Below, one piece after another: positions 41,339 through 50,378 of a stretch of DNA of 64,000 bases. Position 1 is the first letter of the stretch; every line of letters starts with the position of its first letter. The notes under the pieces were generated by a model that saw only the letters and a program-made list of their open reading frames with translations, was not told the DNA's origin and searched no databases. Source of the stretch: Pseudomonas oleovorans subsp. oleovorans (GTDB taxonomy: Bacteria > Pseudomonadota > Gammaproteobacteria > Pseudomonadales > Pseudomonadaceae); contig NZ_NIUB01000028.1 in assembly GCF_002197815.1 (NCBI RefSeq), positions 1-64,000 on the forward strand. Reading direction: 5' to 3'. The position numbers and the translations under genes are program-made.

Positions 41339-44223
41339 CCGAGATAACCCAACTGGATCATCTGCATCTTTACGACACAGACCTCCAAGCACTCGCGAGG
41401 CGTAACTACCAAGGCGGTATGCCGATTGAGCTTCTGAGCGACGCCTACCTGTTTGAGGAACATGGATGCTACTTCCACACCGTCGATGGCCGATTTGCAA
41501 AGATTTGGCGCATCCAGGGCGCGGACGGCGCCATGCTCAACAATGAGGAACTGCATGCCGTATGCGCATCATTCGGCGAAGCGCTGAATAACTTCCCTTA
41601 TGGCAGTTCAGGTCAATTCATCCGTCATACGCATCGCGATATTCGCGCACTAATGTCGCACTACGCTCGAAACCTGGATACAGACCTCGGCGAATTCGAA
41701 TCAGCACTAGCTGACTCGATCATCAAGCGCCAGTACAACGCTGCAATTTCCCCAAACGGTTTTTTTGCCAAGCTCAGCTCCGCCACATTGGAGAAGATGC
41801 GTGCCGATGCCATGTCGGCCTTGGACAACGAAGAAAATGATGACGTGAGAGCCAACGTCTCAAACGCGATCCAGCGTGAAATCAATGAAGGGCGCTACCC
41901 ATTCATATCGAATTACTACCTGATCTTCATGTGGGAACCGGAGTACATGTTTGGCAAGTTCATTGACCAAACTTGGAAAGCAGCACTTGCATCTGTTGGT
42001 TTAGCAGACGCCGATGCGCTTGCACATGAGGCCTACTCCAAGCATAGCGAGAAGTTCGGCTCACTTTGCAACGGCATCGCACAGACCTTGGCGGCTCAAG
42101 GGTTCAGCCCAGAAGAACTGAATGGTCAGGGCTTCGTAAACTGGCAATACCAGCTTCTCAATCCTGTTCGCTACTACAACATGGAACCACCGGCATACCG
42201 CCCAGATATGCCTGTATATGAGTGCCTGAAATCACCTGACATGACTCCGAGTCATCAGGCAATAAACTCTGCAACCGCTTTCTCGCAAGTTAGAACTAGC
42301 GGTAAGGGTTACACTATTCACGATAGCGGACATGATTACTTCATTCGCGCTGTTTCGGTCATAGGCAAACCTGCGAAGTCCGCGCCGGGAATGCTCCAAA
42401 CTGCAATGCGCGGCATTGAGAGTGAGTCACTTATCACACTCAACTGGTACGTACCCACGAAGGCTAAGGTCACGGCACGACTTGCGGCGCGAGGCAAGTT
42501 GATCGCCTCCAAAAAAGGAATGCGCCTTGGGGACAAGCTGACACTGCAACAACAGGAAGACGACCTGGATGCAGTGAAGGGCAAAACCTCCAGCGAGAAC
42601 GTGGTAGGTCGTGAGCAGTTTTTTGACACATCCATTCATGTGTGCTTGATGGGTTTTGATAGTGAAAAACTCGAAACTCAAACTGAGCAGCTTGAGTCGC
42701 TATTCTGGCGAATTGGCTCTGCGGAGAAGATGCGCGGTGACGCAGCGGTTCGCACCGCCTTTCCGCTGAACTATGTAGAAAAAAGCCGATCCTTGCTGCG
42801 CCGGGACACCCCTCACCTCACTGAAAGTCTTTCGCATATGTGCCCGATTTTCATGGAGTACCAGGGTGTGCCTGACCCTGGCCTGATCATGAACAATCGC
42901 CTTGGCCAGCCAATTTACCTTGACCTTTTCGGCAACTTGGTTGTTACAGCCCACTCGCTGATCGTTGGTACAACTGGTAGTGGTAAGTCGTTCGCTTTCA
43001 ACAACATCCTGATGGGCACAAGGGTCAAGTACCGACCCAAGGTCTGGATCATTGATAAGGGTGATAGCTACGAATCACTCTGCATCGTGCTTGGTGGTAA
43101 CTATATTCGCCTCGCGACTGAGCCATATGTCGATAAAACGACAGGCCGCACTATCTATCCAATCTGCATCAACCCGTTCTATCTCAGCAAAGATGAGGAC
43201 GGGAAGAATCTTGTACCGAAAAGCGACGAGACTATGTTCATTGCTGACCTGCTGGTCATGGCAATGACTACCGGCAATGGCGACGCCAATGCTGCGGTGC
43301 ATACCAAATCGCGACCGCTTCTCTATACCGCCCTTTCGGAGTTTTTTAGCGAGTGGGTAGAAACAAGGCCGTTCGATGAGCCGATCATGAGCGACTTCAT
43401 GCCTAAGCTCGCCAAGACAAACTTCACCGACCTGTCTGGTGAAGACTTGGTAGAACGGCTGACCTTGTTTTATGGCAATGGCCCATATGCTGCAATTTTC
43501 GACGGGAAATTACAGGTTGATTGGGACAATGATTTCACCGTACTTGAAACACAGCGTATGGCGAAATCTGACGCTCTACCAATCGTCACGCTCGCGCTGT
43601 TCCGCCAAATCGACATGTACTGCAAGTTCAAGCTCGACAAGGACAGGAAGAAGCTGATTGCAGTGGACGAAGCGTGGGCAACACTGTCCTCCCCCACCGC
43701 AGCCGCTGCCTTGGCCGGTTTTTACCGGGAAATGCGGAAATACAAAGCTGGGTGTCTACTCATTAGTCAGACAGTCAAAGACTTTGTGCGAATCCTCAAC
43801 GCGGAGGCAAACGGCTCTGGGGATCAGCAGGATGGCATCCTGGAGAACACCTCGCATTACTTCTTTCTTGCCTGCTCGGAGTCGGACTACAAGCTCGCAA
43901 AAAGTGAACTCAGCTTCTCAGATGAGGAAATTGAGTTGTGGCGGTCGCTGGCATCACTTCCGCCGCTCTACTCCGAAGTCTTTTATCGGATGCGAACCGA
44001 ACAGGGGCTCTATTACTCGGGAGTCTTCCGACTATTCGCAAGCTCGGTATCACTCTGGATCGCATCGTCCGCGCCGGAGGACTACGTGCTGCGAGAACAG
44101 AGAACTCAAGAACTCATCAAGAAACAAGGCATTGACGAGCAGCTAGCACGTCAACGAGCCATCGTCGAACTAGCAGATGAATACCCTTACGGAGCCAGAT
44201 TCCATGTCCAAGACGCTGCGTAG
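41335..44223 (+). CDS. traC: TraC/VirB4-like conjugation ATPase
   Basis: 962 residues. Walker A IVGTTGSGKSFAF is near residue 544 and Walker B KLIAVDEAWATLSS near 771. The N-terminal half is the usual VirB4 membrane-binding part. TraC powers assembly of the pilus and channel. It is longer than F TraC (875), with extra residues in the middle. It overlaps its neighbours on both sides. Confidence 0.93.
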   Translation: MTEITQLDHLHLYDTDLQALARRNYQGGMPIELLSDAYLFEEHGCYFHTVDGRFAKIWRIQGADGAMLNNEELHAVCASFGEALNNFPYGSSGQFIRHTHRDIRALMSHYARNLDTDLGEFESALADSIIKRQYNAAISPNGFFAKLSSATLEKMRADAMSALDNEENDDVRANVSNAIQREINEGRYPFISNYYLIFMWEPEYMFGKFIDQTWKAALASVGLADADALAHEAYSKHSEKFGSLCNGIAQTLAAQGFSPEELNGQGFVNWQYQLLNPVRYYNMEPPAYRPDMPVYECLKSPDMTPSHQAINSATAFSQVRTSGKGYTIHDSGHDYFIRAVSVIGKPAKSAPGMLQTAMRGIESESLITLNWYVPTKAKVTARLAARGKLIASKKGMRLGDKLTLQQQEDDLDAVKGKTSSENVVGREQFFDTSIHVCLMGFDSEKLETQTEQLESLFWRIGSAEKMRGDAAVRTAFPLNYVEKSRSLLRRDTPHLTESLSHMCPIFMEYQGVPDPGLIMNNRLGQPIYLDLFGNLVVTAHSLIVGTTGSGKSFAFNNILMGTRVKYRPKVWIIDKGDSYESLCIVLGGNYIRLATEPYVDKTTGRTIYPICINPFYLSKDEDGKNLVPKSDETMFIADLLVMAMTTGNGDANAAVHTKSRPLLYTALSEFFSEWVETRPFDEPIMSDFMPKLAKTNFTDLSGEDLVERLTLFYGNGPYAAIFDGKLQVDWDNDFTVLETQRMAKSDALPIVTLALFRQIDMYCKFKLDKDRKKLIAVDEAWATLSSPTAAAALAGFYREMRKYKAGCLLISQTVKDFVRILNAEANGSGDQQDGILENTSHYFFLACSESDYKLAKSELSFSDEEIELWRSLASLPPLYSEVFYRMRTEQGLYYSGVFRLFASSVSLWIASSAPEDYVLREQRTQELIKKQGIDEQLARQRAIVELADEYPYGARFHVQDAA

Positions 44224-44590
44224 TGCCGCACTCACAACTGCAACCGCCATCCTTCTGGCCGGTTGCGCCTCCAAATACGAGCCGAGAGAAAGCATCGTCG
44301 ATGAGGCCAAGGCCGCCAAGAAAGAAAAAATTGTTGCCCCGCAAACGGTTCTTGAGCGTCAGGCATACGAAAAAGGGGTACAGGACGTACTCATTGATAT
44401 GAAAGGGAAGATGAGAGCACGCGACCGATTCACCTGGGAAGCGCCAATCATCCAATGCGGCGTTGAAATTCCAGGCCGAGTGATCAACGGAATGCTGGTC
44501 CCGACACACGAAGAATGCGTCCAGATTGCACCTGGCCGCTGGATTGAAGAAGCGCCGACCTTTCTGCCGGCTCTAGGAGCGAACGAATGA
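44204..44590 (+). CDS. Transfer-region lipoprotein, unknown function
   Basis: 128 residues from the ATG at 44204. Lipobox ILLAGC near residue 21. The rest is helical and basic, with two cysteines in the C-terminal half (IIQCGVEIPG, HEECVQIAPG). It overlaps traC upstream and the next gene downstream, so it is part of the same transcript. Small lipoproteins in this place can link the core complex to the outer membrane. Confidence 0.6.
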   Translation: MSKTLRSAALTTATAILLAGCASKYEPRESIVDEAKAAKKEKIVAPQTVLERQAYEKGVQDVLIDMKGKMRARDRFTWEAPIIQCGVEIPGRVINGMLVPTHEECVQIAPGRWIEEAPTFLPALGANE

Positions 44591-45930
44591 GTGACAAAAC
44601 GAACATGCTTGGGAACCTTGGCTCGCGGATTCGTGACGGATTGTCTCGCATGAACCAAGACGCCAAGGACAAAGCAGAAGGCAAGAAAGGTTCCTCGACT
44701 CCCGAGAACGAAAGCATCGGTGCTCCCGACGAAACAATGGACGAGGCTTTGGCTGCTGAAAGCCGCACCGAGAAAGATCGTATTTCGGCTGTCCCAGAAG
44801 ACGAAATCGATGATGCGCTCATCATCGAAATGGAACCCCAGGAACAAAAGCCGAAACCCAAAGGGCTTGATAACAAGCAGAAGCTGTTGGTGCTTGGCGC
44901 CATGGCTATCGCTGGCATTTACTGGCAATTCCAGTCACCCGCACCGATGCCGACTGAGCAAGCAGGTAGCGAACAGGCTCAGAACCAGGGACAACTGGAA
45001 GTGCCTGCGGGCGAGGAAGTGGACGGGCCGACATTCGATTTAGCTGGTCCTGCGGATGATGAATCACCGATCCAGACCACATCCAGCACAAGCTCGCTTG
45101 ATGAGCTTGGATTCGGTGTACCAGCGGAGGGAGGCAAGGATGCTGCAAATGATCCAATTGGCACTGACCTGCTGACAGCGGACCTCGACGAACAGCTCAC
45201 CAGACTTGGGGATGACGGAAACGAAATCCTCGATCCATTCACGGGCAAAGTGAAAACTGAGCCTGCCGCTGCGCTGCAAGTCACTGGTGCGAATGAGGTA
45301 AAGGCTGAGCCAACCCTGAACGTCGAAGCCGACTTGGGCCTGATCGGCGCCTCGGATGCGAACCCGTTTGATGCACCTAATAGTAAGTCCACCGAGTTGA
45401 GTGGCACCCAGATCAAAAATGCGGATAGTAGTTCTGGCGAACTGAAAGATCAGGGCGCGAATGCTGACGTAGCCAACCTCAATGCCAAATTGGCAGAGAA
45501 GGATGGTCGGATTGGTGAGTTGGAGAACGAGGTGGGCAAGCTCAAGACTGACCTTGCCAAGGCGAAAGACGAAGTGGCGAAGCTAACCAGTCGCCCGAGT
45601 CCGAGCGCCAAAACCACAAAAACTCAGCCCGCAAAGCAGACCACCGCTGCACAGCGCTCGCACTCGACGAATCGAGTCGCCTCTGCGCCGAAAGCTATCG
45701 CAAGACCACGCATTTGCGTGACTGCGGTAGCCCAAGCGGCCAGGAATTGCACCACATGCGTCCCGCATGCCTTCATCACCCACCGTGGTGCAGAAGACAT
45801 GGTAGGCCAAGGCGATTTCATAGAGGGGCTTCGAGTCAACATCGTTGGGGACCGACTTGATCTACAGAACGCCAAAGGCGATGTAGTTCACAAGTTCTGG
45901 AGTTCACCCAATGGCTGTGCCGCAGGTTAA
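44587..45930 (+). CDS. Bitopic coiled-coil transfer protein, unknown
   Basis: 447 residues. A 95-residue polar N-terminus is followed by one membrane helix (KLLVLGAMAIAGIYW, near 98-113), a long acidic low-complexity region, a coiled coil near 298-340 (EKDGRIGELENEVGKLKTDL), and a C-terminal domain with cysteines (RICVTAVAQAARNCTTCVPH) and a strand pattern GLRVNIVGDRLDLQNAKGDV. The layout resembles TraP/IcmE-type inner-membrane proteins, but no family is confirmed. It overlaps both neighbours. Confidence 0.5.
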   Translation: MSDKTNMLGNLGSRIRDGLSRMNQDAKDKAEGKKGSSTPENESIGAPDETMDEALAAESRTEKDRISAVPEDEIDDALIIEMEPQEQKPKPKGLDNKQKLLVLGAMAIAGIYWQFQSPAPMPTEQAGSEQAQNQGQLEVPAGEEVDGPTFDLAGPADDESPIQTTSSTSSLDELGFGVPAEGGKDAANDPIGTDLLTADLDEQLTRLGDDGNEILDPFTGKVKTEPAAALQVTGANEVKAEPTLNVEADLGLIGASDANPFDAPNSKSTELSGTQIKNADSSSGELKDQGANADVANLNAKLAEKDGRIGELENEVGKLKTDLAKAKDEVAKLTSRPSPSAKTTKTQPAKQTTAAQRSHSTNRVASAPKAIARPRICVTAVAQAARNCTTCVPHAFITHRGAEDMVGQGDFIEGLRVNIVGDRLDLQNAKGDVVHKFWSSPNGCAAG

Positions 45931-46570
45931 ACAGACGTTAAAGATTCAGCCAACAGAGAAAGATAACCTCCTGTTGCAGCAATGTCTGGCGGTAATTAAC
46001 AAAGAACGCTTTAGCAATAAGTTAGAAGTCAATGCGCGCTGGGATTATCCCAGCGCCGTTGAGCCTCGCGACCCAGCTGAGGAATTGAAACACCTGCCCG
46101 AAAGTGAACAGGCACTGATAGCACAGGCCATACAGGCTTATGCAGAGCGTGACTGGGACAAGGCAAAGAAACTACTCAAGCCATTCTGTCAGTACGAGCT
46201 GAGGCATATAAATAGCCTCTATATCAGTACGCTCCGCCACTTGAAAGAGCCAATTTGGTTCAATACTTCGCAACAGATATGGCACAACGACCCGGAGTCC
46301 ATTGCTCCAGCAGTTGCGAGCATCGAAATTCGGAACGATGTTGAAGAAATTCTAGTGTCCCCTGCTCTTTCGAGCATTGGTTACAAAGCCCCTAGATACG
46401 TGCTCTGCTACGTACTTTTTCACGAAGGGCTTCATAAGATACTGGGGACCAAGCACTATAACCCCCACCCTCCCCTGTTCCGCAGATTAGAAGCCACTGC
46501 CTATCGACGCAATTGCGCAGTGGCCTGGCTAAGGAAGCACAGGTTCTCGACAATCGAGGATTTATTCTGA
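45911..46570 (+). CDS. Metallopeptidase-like transfer protein (HExxH)
   Basis: 219 residues. The C-terminal half has FHEGLHKIL (HExxH, near residue 171) followed by PPLFRRLEATAYRRNCAVAW, an arrangement like SprT/YgjP-type zinc peptidases, where H-E-x-x-H and a later residue bind zinc. The N-terminal 100 residues are helical (EELKHLPESEQALIAQAIQA). No signal peptide. It is overlapped by the transglycosylase gene (TGATG). A protease in this position would be unusual in a transfer operon. Confidence 0.6.
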   Translation: MAVPQVKQTLKIQPTEKDNLLLQQCLAVINKERFSNKLEVNARWDYPSAVEPRDPAEELKHLPESEQALIAQAIQAYAERDWDKAKKLLKPFCQYELRHINSLYISTLRHLKEPIWFNTSQQIWHNDPESIAPAVASIEIRNDVEEILVSPALSSIGYKAPRYVLCYVLFHEGLHKILGTKHYNPHPPLFRRLEATAYRRNCAVAWLRKHRFSTIEDLF

Positions 46571-47268
46571 TGCGCGCTATTGCAGTAATAGCGATCCTAT
46601 TTTCGCAATGCACCTGGGCAAGTCAATATGACTCCCTCATCGATGCCGCAGCGCGGAGCAAAGGAATTGATCCAATTGTTCTTCGCGCCCTGGCTCAAAA
46701 GGAGTCAGGTAAGCATCCTTGGACCTTTAACTGTGATGGTGAAGGTTTCTACTTTCAAAGTAAAAATGAAGCGGTATGGGCACTTTGGCAAATAAGCAAG
46801 AACCCATGGATGGCCAAAGTAAAACCATTAAAAGGCAAGACGGTACGGCAGTTTTTCTCAAACAGGCAAGATGCTATTGCATTTATGAATAGCTACAAGG
46901 CCGCTCAGGTAAAGGCAGGGATGCAGCCAATTACTGTGCGGAACGACAACCTAAAGGAACTCAAATCAGGCCAGGGACGTGTTCGGCAGCTATGGGTAAT
47001 AAACACAGATATTGGTATTGCTCAGGTAAATTACAGATTCCATGGCGTCAGCAAGGCTAGGGTACAGCAGTGGTTCGATCCAGCTTACAACCTATCATAC
47101 GCAGCATCCGAAGTGGCCAGACACAAAAGTAGAGGCAAATCAGATATTGAGGCTGCTGGCGACTACCACTCAAAGACACCCTCCGTCCGGGCTGTCTACA
47201 TGAAAGCACTACTCCCCATCTACCAGAGAGAGAAAGCCCGTGCGCATTCTGTTCTTGCTAATTATTAG
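46570..47268 (+). CDS. Lytic transglycosylase (SLT-type)
   Basis: 232 residues from the ATG at 46570. The signal peptide (IAVIAILFSQCTWAS) is followed by the soluble lytic transglycosylase fold: the catalytic Glu in LRALAQKESGKHPWTFN (near residue 44), then GIAQVNYRFHG and AYNLSYAASEVARHKSRG. These enzymes open peptidoglycan for the transfer channel, like F orf169 and VirB1. It starts on the previous stop codon. Confidence 0.88.
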   Translation: MRAIAVIAILFSQCTWASQYDSLIDAAARSKGIDPIVLRALAQKESGKHPWTFNCDGEGFYFQSKNEAVWALWQISKNPWMAKVKPLKGKTVRQFFSNRQDAIAFMNSYKAAQVKAGMQPITVRNDNLKELKSGQGRVRQLWVINTDIGIAQVNYRFHGVSKARVQQWFDPAYNLSYAASEVARHKSRGKSDIEAAGDYHSKTPSVRAVYMKALLPIYQREKARAHSVLANY

Positions 47269-48049
47269 TACATTTCTTTCTACAAATACTGTAAGTGCTG
47301 CTGAGCAAAGTTCTGGCCTACCGGCAGATCAACTGAAAGCAGGCCTTGCCGCTATGCGCAGCGGTGATAAAGAGAAAGCTTGGGAAATTCTATTCCCACT
47401 AGCTCAGTCGGGTGAAGTTCAGTCAATGTTTTATCTCGGCGAAATGATGGTGCGCTCACCTGAATATGGCGACAACCTGGAACGCGCAATTAAATTCTTC
47501 ACCGTTGCTGCGGCTAAAGGGCACGAAGGAGCTAAAGCAATGCTGCCAAGAGCCAAAGCAATGTTTGAGCAGCAAGTAAGCGGCGCCCTTCCCACCATAG
47601 CTGGCACAAATGGTTTGCCTAGCCAAGCTGATATAGCAACTGTAAACGCACAATTGGAGAAGTACAAAGCCGAGGTTCTTCGATTCACCGACAATGCAAT
47701 CGAGTCTGCCGACATACCTCGAATAGACGTACTTGTCTTCTTGGAGCGAACCGATTCAACAGCTGAGCGCCTTTATAGTTCAGCTCAATCTCTAGAGCGT
47801 CAGTTTGGCAATAAGATACGGACTAAATTCTTTGTAGTAATACGGCCAGAAACCTGGAAACCAGACACCCCTCCTACTGGCGGATCAGTTCTGCCCCCGA
47901 ATGGATTTACACCTGACTTCAAAGGTAACTTAGCAAAACAACACGGGGTTAGAAAACTACCTTCTTTCGTCGTGCTACCGCCAAGCGGACAGCCAAAGAT
48001 CATTGACGATTTCTCGTCTCTTACGTCTACCATTTCCAGCATGCTTTAA
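47240..48049 (+). CDS. TrbC-like exported protein with SEL1-type repeats
   Basis: 269 residues, GTG start inside the end of the transglycosylase gene. Signal peptide (LFLLIISTFLSTNTVSAA), then a SEL1-like repeat region (AWEILFPLAQSGEVQSMFYL, NLERAIKFFTVAAAKGHEGA). A C-terminal thioredoxin-like part (IRTKFFVVIRPETWK, then KQHGVRKLPSFVVLPPSG) matches F-type TrbC. TrbC supports pilus assembly in the periplasm. The cysteines of true thioredoxins are absent. Confidence 0.65.
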   Translation: MRILFLLIISTFLSTNTVSAAEQSSGLPADQLKAGLAAMRSGDKEKAWEILFPLAQSGEVQSMFYLGEMMVRSPEYGDNLERAIKFFTVAAAKGHEGAKAMLPRAKAMFEQQVSGALPTIAGTNGLPSQADIATVNAQLEKYKAEVLRFTDNAIESADIPRIDVLVFLERTDSTAERLYSSAQSLERQFGNKIRTKFFVVIRPETWKPDTPPTGGSVLPPNGFTPDFKGNLAKQHGVRKLPSFVVLPPSGQPKIIDDFSSLTSTISSML

Positions 48050-48062
48050 TACGAGGTTAGCA

Positions 48063-48938
48063 ATGAAATCTACCTTCAAGATCGGAATCGCATTCTTGGC
48101 TGGGGGAGTAATCTTTAATGCTCCTTTTGCTGTCTCAAACAGCGCTACAACAGAGGACATTCTTGCTAGGGCAATGGCGGGCGCTATGCAGACGATGGCT
48201 GACTATCAGTCAAAAAAGGAAAATGAAGAACTGGCAAAACTGCCAAATATCATGGACTGCCAGAATATGCAGTGGATGAAGAACTGCACGGAAGTGAACA
48301 AGCAGGCAAAGAAAAATCCCACTGCGCCTATTCGCGTCACTAATGCGTCTGGCCTTGAATTTAACTTTGTACCAGGGACCCCATCAGCAATGATTCGGCT
48401 CCAACTGGAGCAGACACCAGAAGCAGCCATGGCTGCTGTGAAATACATGGACCAAACCTGGGGAGAGTACAAAAAGTCCGCAAGCCTCTATCAATCCGCA
48501 ATGTGGGATGCAGGGCCTCTTGACAACATTATTGGCCTTGAAAAAGCAAAGCAGCAATTCGATTCGCCTAAAGCAATTAATACGTCTGCGCTCGCTGTTT
48601 CAGTCTTCGTTCATAGTATGTGCGGCGCGTGTGAGGTTCAGCTTTCAACCATGGCTAAACTCCAAGAGCGTTATCCTGCATTAAAGATTACTGTTTTTCA
48701 GTTCGACGATAATCCAGACGGCTTCAAATCAAAAGTTACTGATCGAGGCCTTAAAGGTCGCATCCTAAACCCGCTTGAGGCACGTAACGCTTTGAAGGCA
48801 GGTGTAGATAAATGGCCGACCACTTGGATTGACAACCTAGCTATGAAGCAGCGTGAACCCCTACCCGGCGTTAGAAGCATCGTCCAGCTCGAAGAACGAC
48901 TGCAAGGGATCAGCCACATTATTACGGCCAAGAAGTGA
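48063..48938 (+). CDS. traF: TraF-like thioredoxin-fold transfer protein
   Basis: 291 residues from the ATG at 48063. Signal peptide (IGIAFLAGGVIFNAPFA), a helical middle, then a thioredoxin fold with CxxC (VFVHSMCGACEVQLS, near residue 188) and the cis-proline region KWPTTWIDNLA. F TraF is related to DsbC-type proteins. It may form or check disulphides in the pilus complex. It overlaps the end of the gene at 47240 only slightly. Confidence 0.75.
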   Translation: MKSTFKIGIAFLAGGVIFNAPFAVSNSATTEDILARAMAGAMQTMADYQSKKENEELAKLPNIMDCQNMQWMKNCTEVNKQAKKNPTAPIRVTNASGLEFNFVPGTPSAMIRLQLEQTPEAAMAAVKYMDQTWGEYKKSASLYQSAMWDAGPLDNIIGLEKAKQQFDSPKAINTSALAVSVFVHSMCGACEVQLSTMAKLQERYPALKITVFQFDDNPDGFKSKVTDRGLKGRILNPLEARNALKAGVDKWPTTWIDNLAMKQREPLPGVRSIVQLEERLQGISHIITAKK

Positions 48939-48949
48939 GACGTATTGAC

Positions 48950-50368
48950 ATGAAAATGAACAAGATTGCCGTATCCATTTTCGCCGCATGCACATTCTCG
49001 GTGGCTGCTCCGACATTTGCGCTCGAAGATAGCCTGATCGCCAGTTCTGAGCCCAAAATTCAAGACCCGTATGCCAGTGATCCATCTAACTCTCCATGGG
49101 CAATGAGCATGGAAAACGTGACCACCTACGGCGGCAAGGTGGTCAGCGGAGCCGGCGCACTGATAGAAGGAACAGGCAAGCAGTTCAATTCTTACACACC
49201 TTATTTCCCTGACAGGACGACAGCTTTGAGCGGTTACGGCTCCACTCAGGTAGGGGTTGGCTGCGATGGGATCAACCTGGGCGGGGTAATCGACGGTCAA
49301 CTGGCACAGTATCAACAGATGGTTGAAGCCTTCATCCAGAATGCTCCGACCTTGGCGATTATGTATCTTGCGTATTCCCAGCCTACTGTGAAAGCCGTCA
49401 TTGATGAGCTTAATAATGTCGGACAGTTTGGTCTTGATCTGACAAACATGAGTTGTTCTGGCGTTCGTGCAATTGCAGATAAAGCTGCCGAGGAAAAGGT
49501 TCAGGCAATGGCCGAAGCTCGTTGCACAGCCGAGGCAGGCTACAAAGACCCAGAGTGTATGTCTGACGACGGTCTTCTTTCTAATGTTGCTGGAGTCATG
49601 AAAGATACCAAGCAGAAAGTAACCGAGCGCAGTAGCCAATATCTTGGAAAAGTATCAAGCGCAACTGGCGGGCTTGTTAGCTTCAATACTGGGGGCAATG
49701 GTTCAAGCGGTAGCGGTTCAGGCTCTAACGGAAATACTCCGGGCAGCACCAACAATGGTGTAAGAGCTAAGGCCTGCTCTAACATTGATAGCGAGGGGCT
49801 ACGCACAATGATTCTTGCCGCTAGCGGCATTCCTTGTGACGATATTAAAAATTACGGCCCCCTTCTACCAGACTATAAGATAAGTGATAACGGCGAGAGC
49901 GGTGTCATTCCACGCACGATGACCCTCCGCAAATACGCCGCTGACCTAGTTGTTTCATATGAAGGGTGGATCACAGAGGTTATGTCAGCCGACGAAGATA
50001 CTTTCGTGAATTCTGCCGGCTTCAAAGCTATTTACAACCGTACTGGCGTCGCCATTACACGAATGCAACATCGTAAACTAGCTAAACTGATGAACTCTGA
50101 ATCTGATCGGCAAAACCAAGCGCAGGGTCTTGCAATGATTCAGAACCTTGCGCAGCTGATCGCTTTGAAAGACCTCAACAATGTCGTCAATACACTTGAA
50201 ATCGCTGTTCTGACTGGCATCCAAAACCAGCCAGACGATCAGGTGTTGTCAGACCTGAGAAAGCGTCAATACGTACACTCTATCGAGTCTTTGAAGTCTG
50301 AGCTTGACAATCTGACCCAAGAAATCAATTGGGACCTCAAGCGCAACGAACTCGTCCACGCTTCTTGA
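48950..50368 (+). CDS. traH: TraH-like exported protein
   Basis: 472 residues from the ATG at 48950 (GTG 48935 is an alternative). The signal peptide (IAVSIFAACTFSVAAPTFAL) precedes the TraH opening GVGCDGINLGGVIDGQLAQY and QNAPTLAIMYLAYSQPTVKA with NMSCSGVRAIADKA. A glycine/serine-rich linker near 245-265 is followed by a helical C-terminal half. TraH is needed for pilus extension in F. It is close in length to F TraH (458). Confidence 0.75.
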   Translation: MKMNKIAVSIFAACTFSVAAPTFALEDSLIASSEPKIQDPYASDPSNSPWAMSMENVTTYGGKVVSGAGALIEGTGKQFNSYTPYFPDRTTALSGYGSTQVGVGCDGINLGGVIDGQLAQYQQMVEAFIQNAPTLAIMYLAYSQPTVKAVIDELNNVGQFGLDLTNMSCSGVRAIADKAAEEKVQAMAEARCTAEAGYKDPECMSDDGLLSNVAGVMKDTKQKVTERSSQYLGKVSSATGGLVSFNTGGNGSSGSGSGSNGNTPGSTNNGVRAKACSNIDSEGLRTMILAASGIPCDDIKNYGPLLPDYKISDNGESGVIPRTMTLRKYAADLVVSYEGWITEVMSADEDTFVNSAGFKAIYNRTGVAITRMQHRKLAKLMNSESDRQNQAQGLAMIQNLAQLIALKDLNNVVNTLEIAVLTGIQNQPDDQVLSDLRKRQYVHSIESLKSELDNLTQEINWDLKRNELVHAS

Positions 50369-50378
50369 GCGAATAGAA

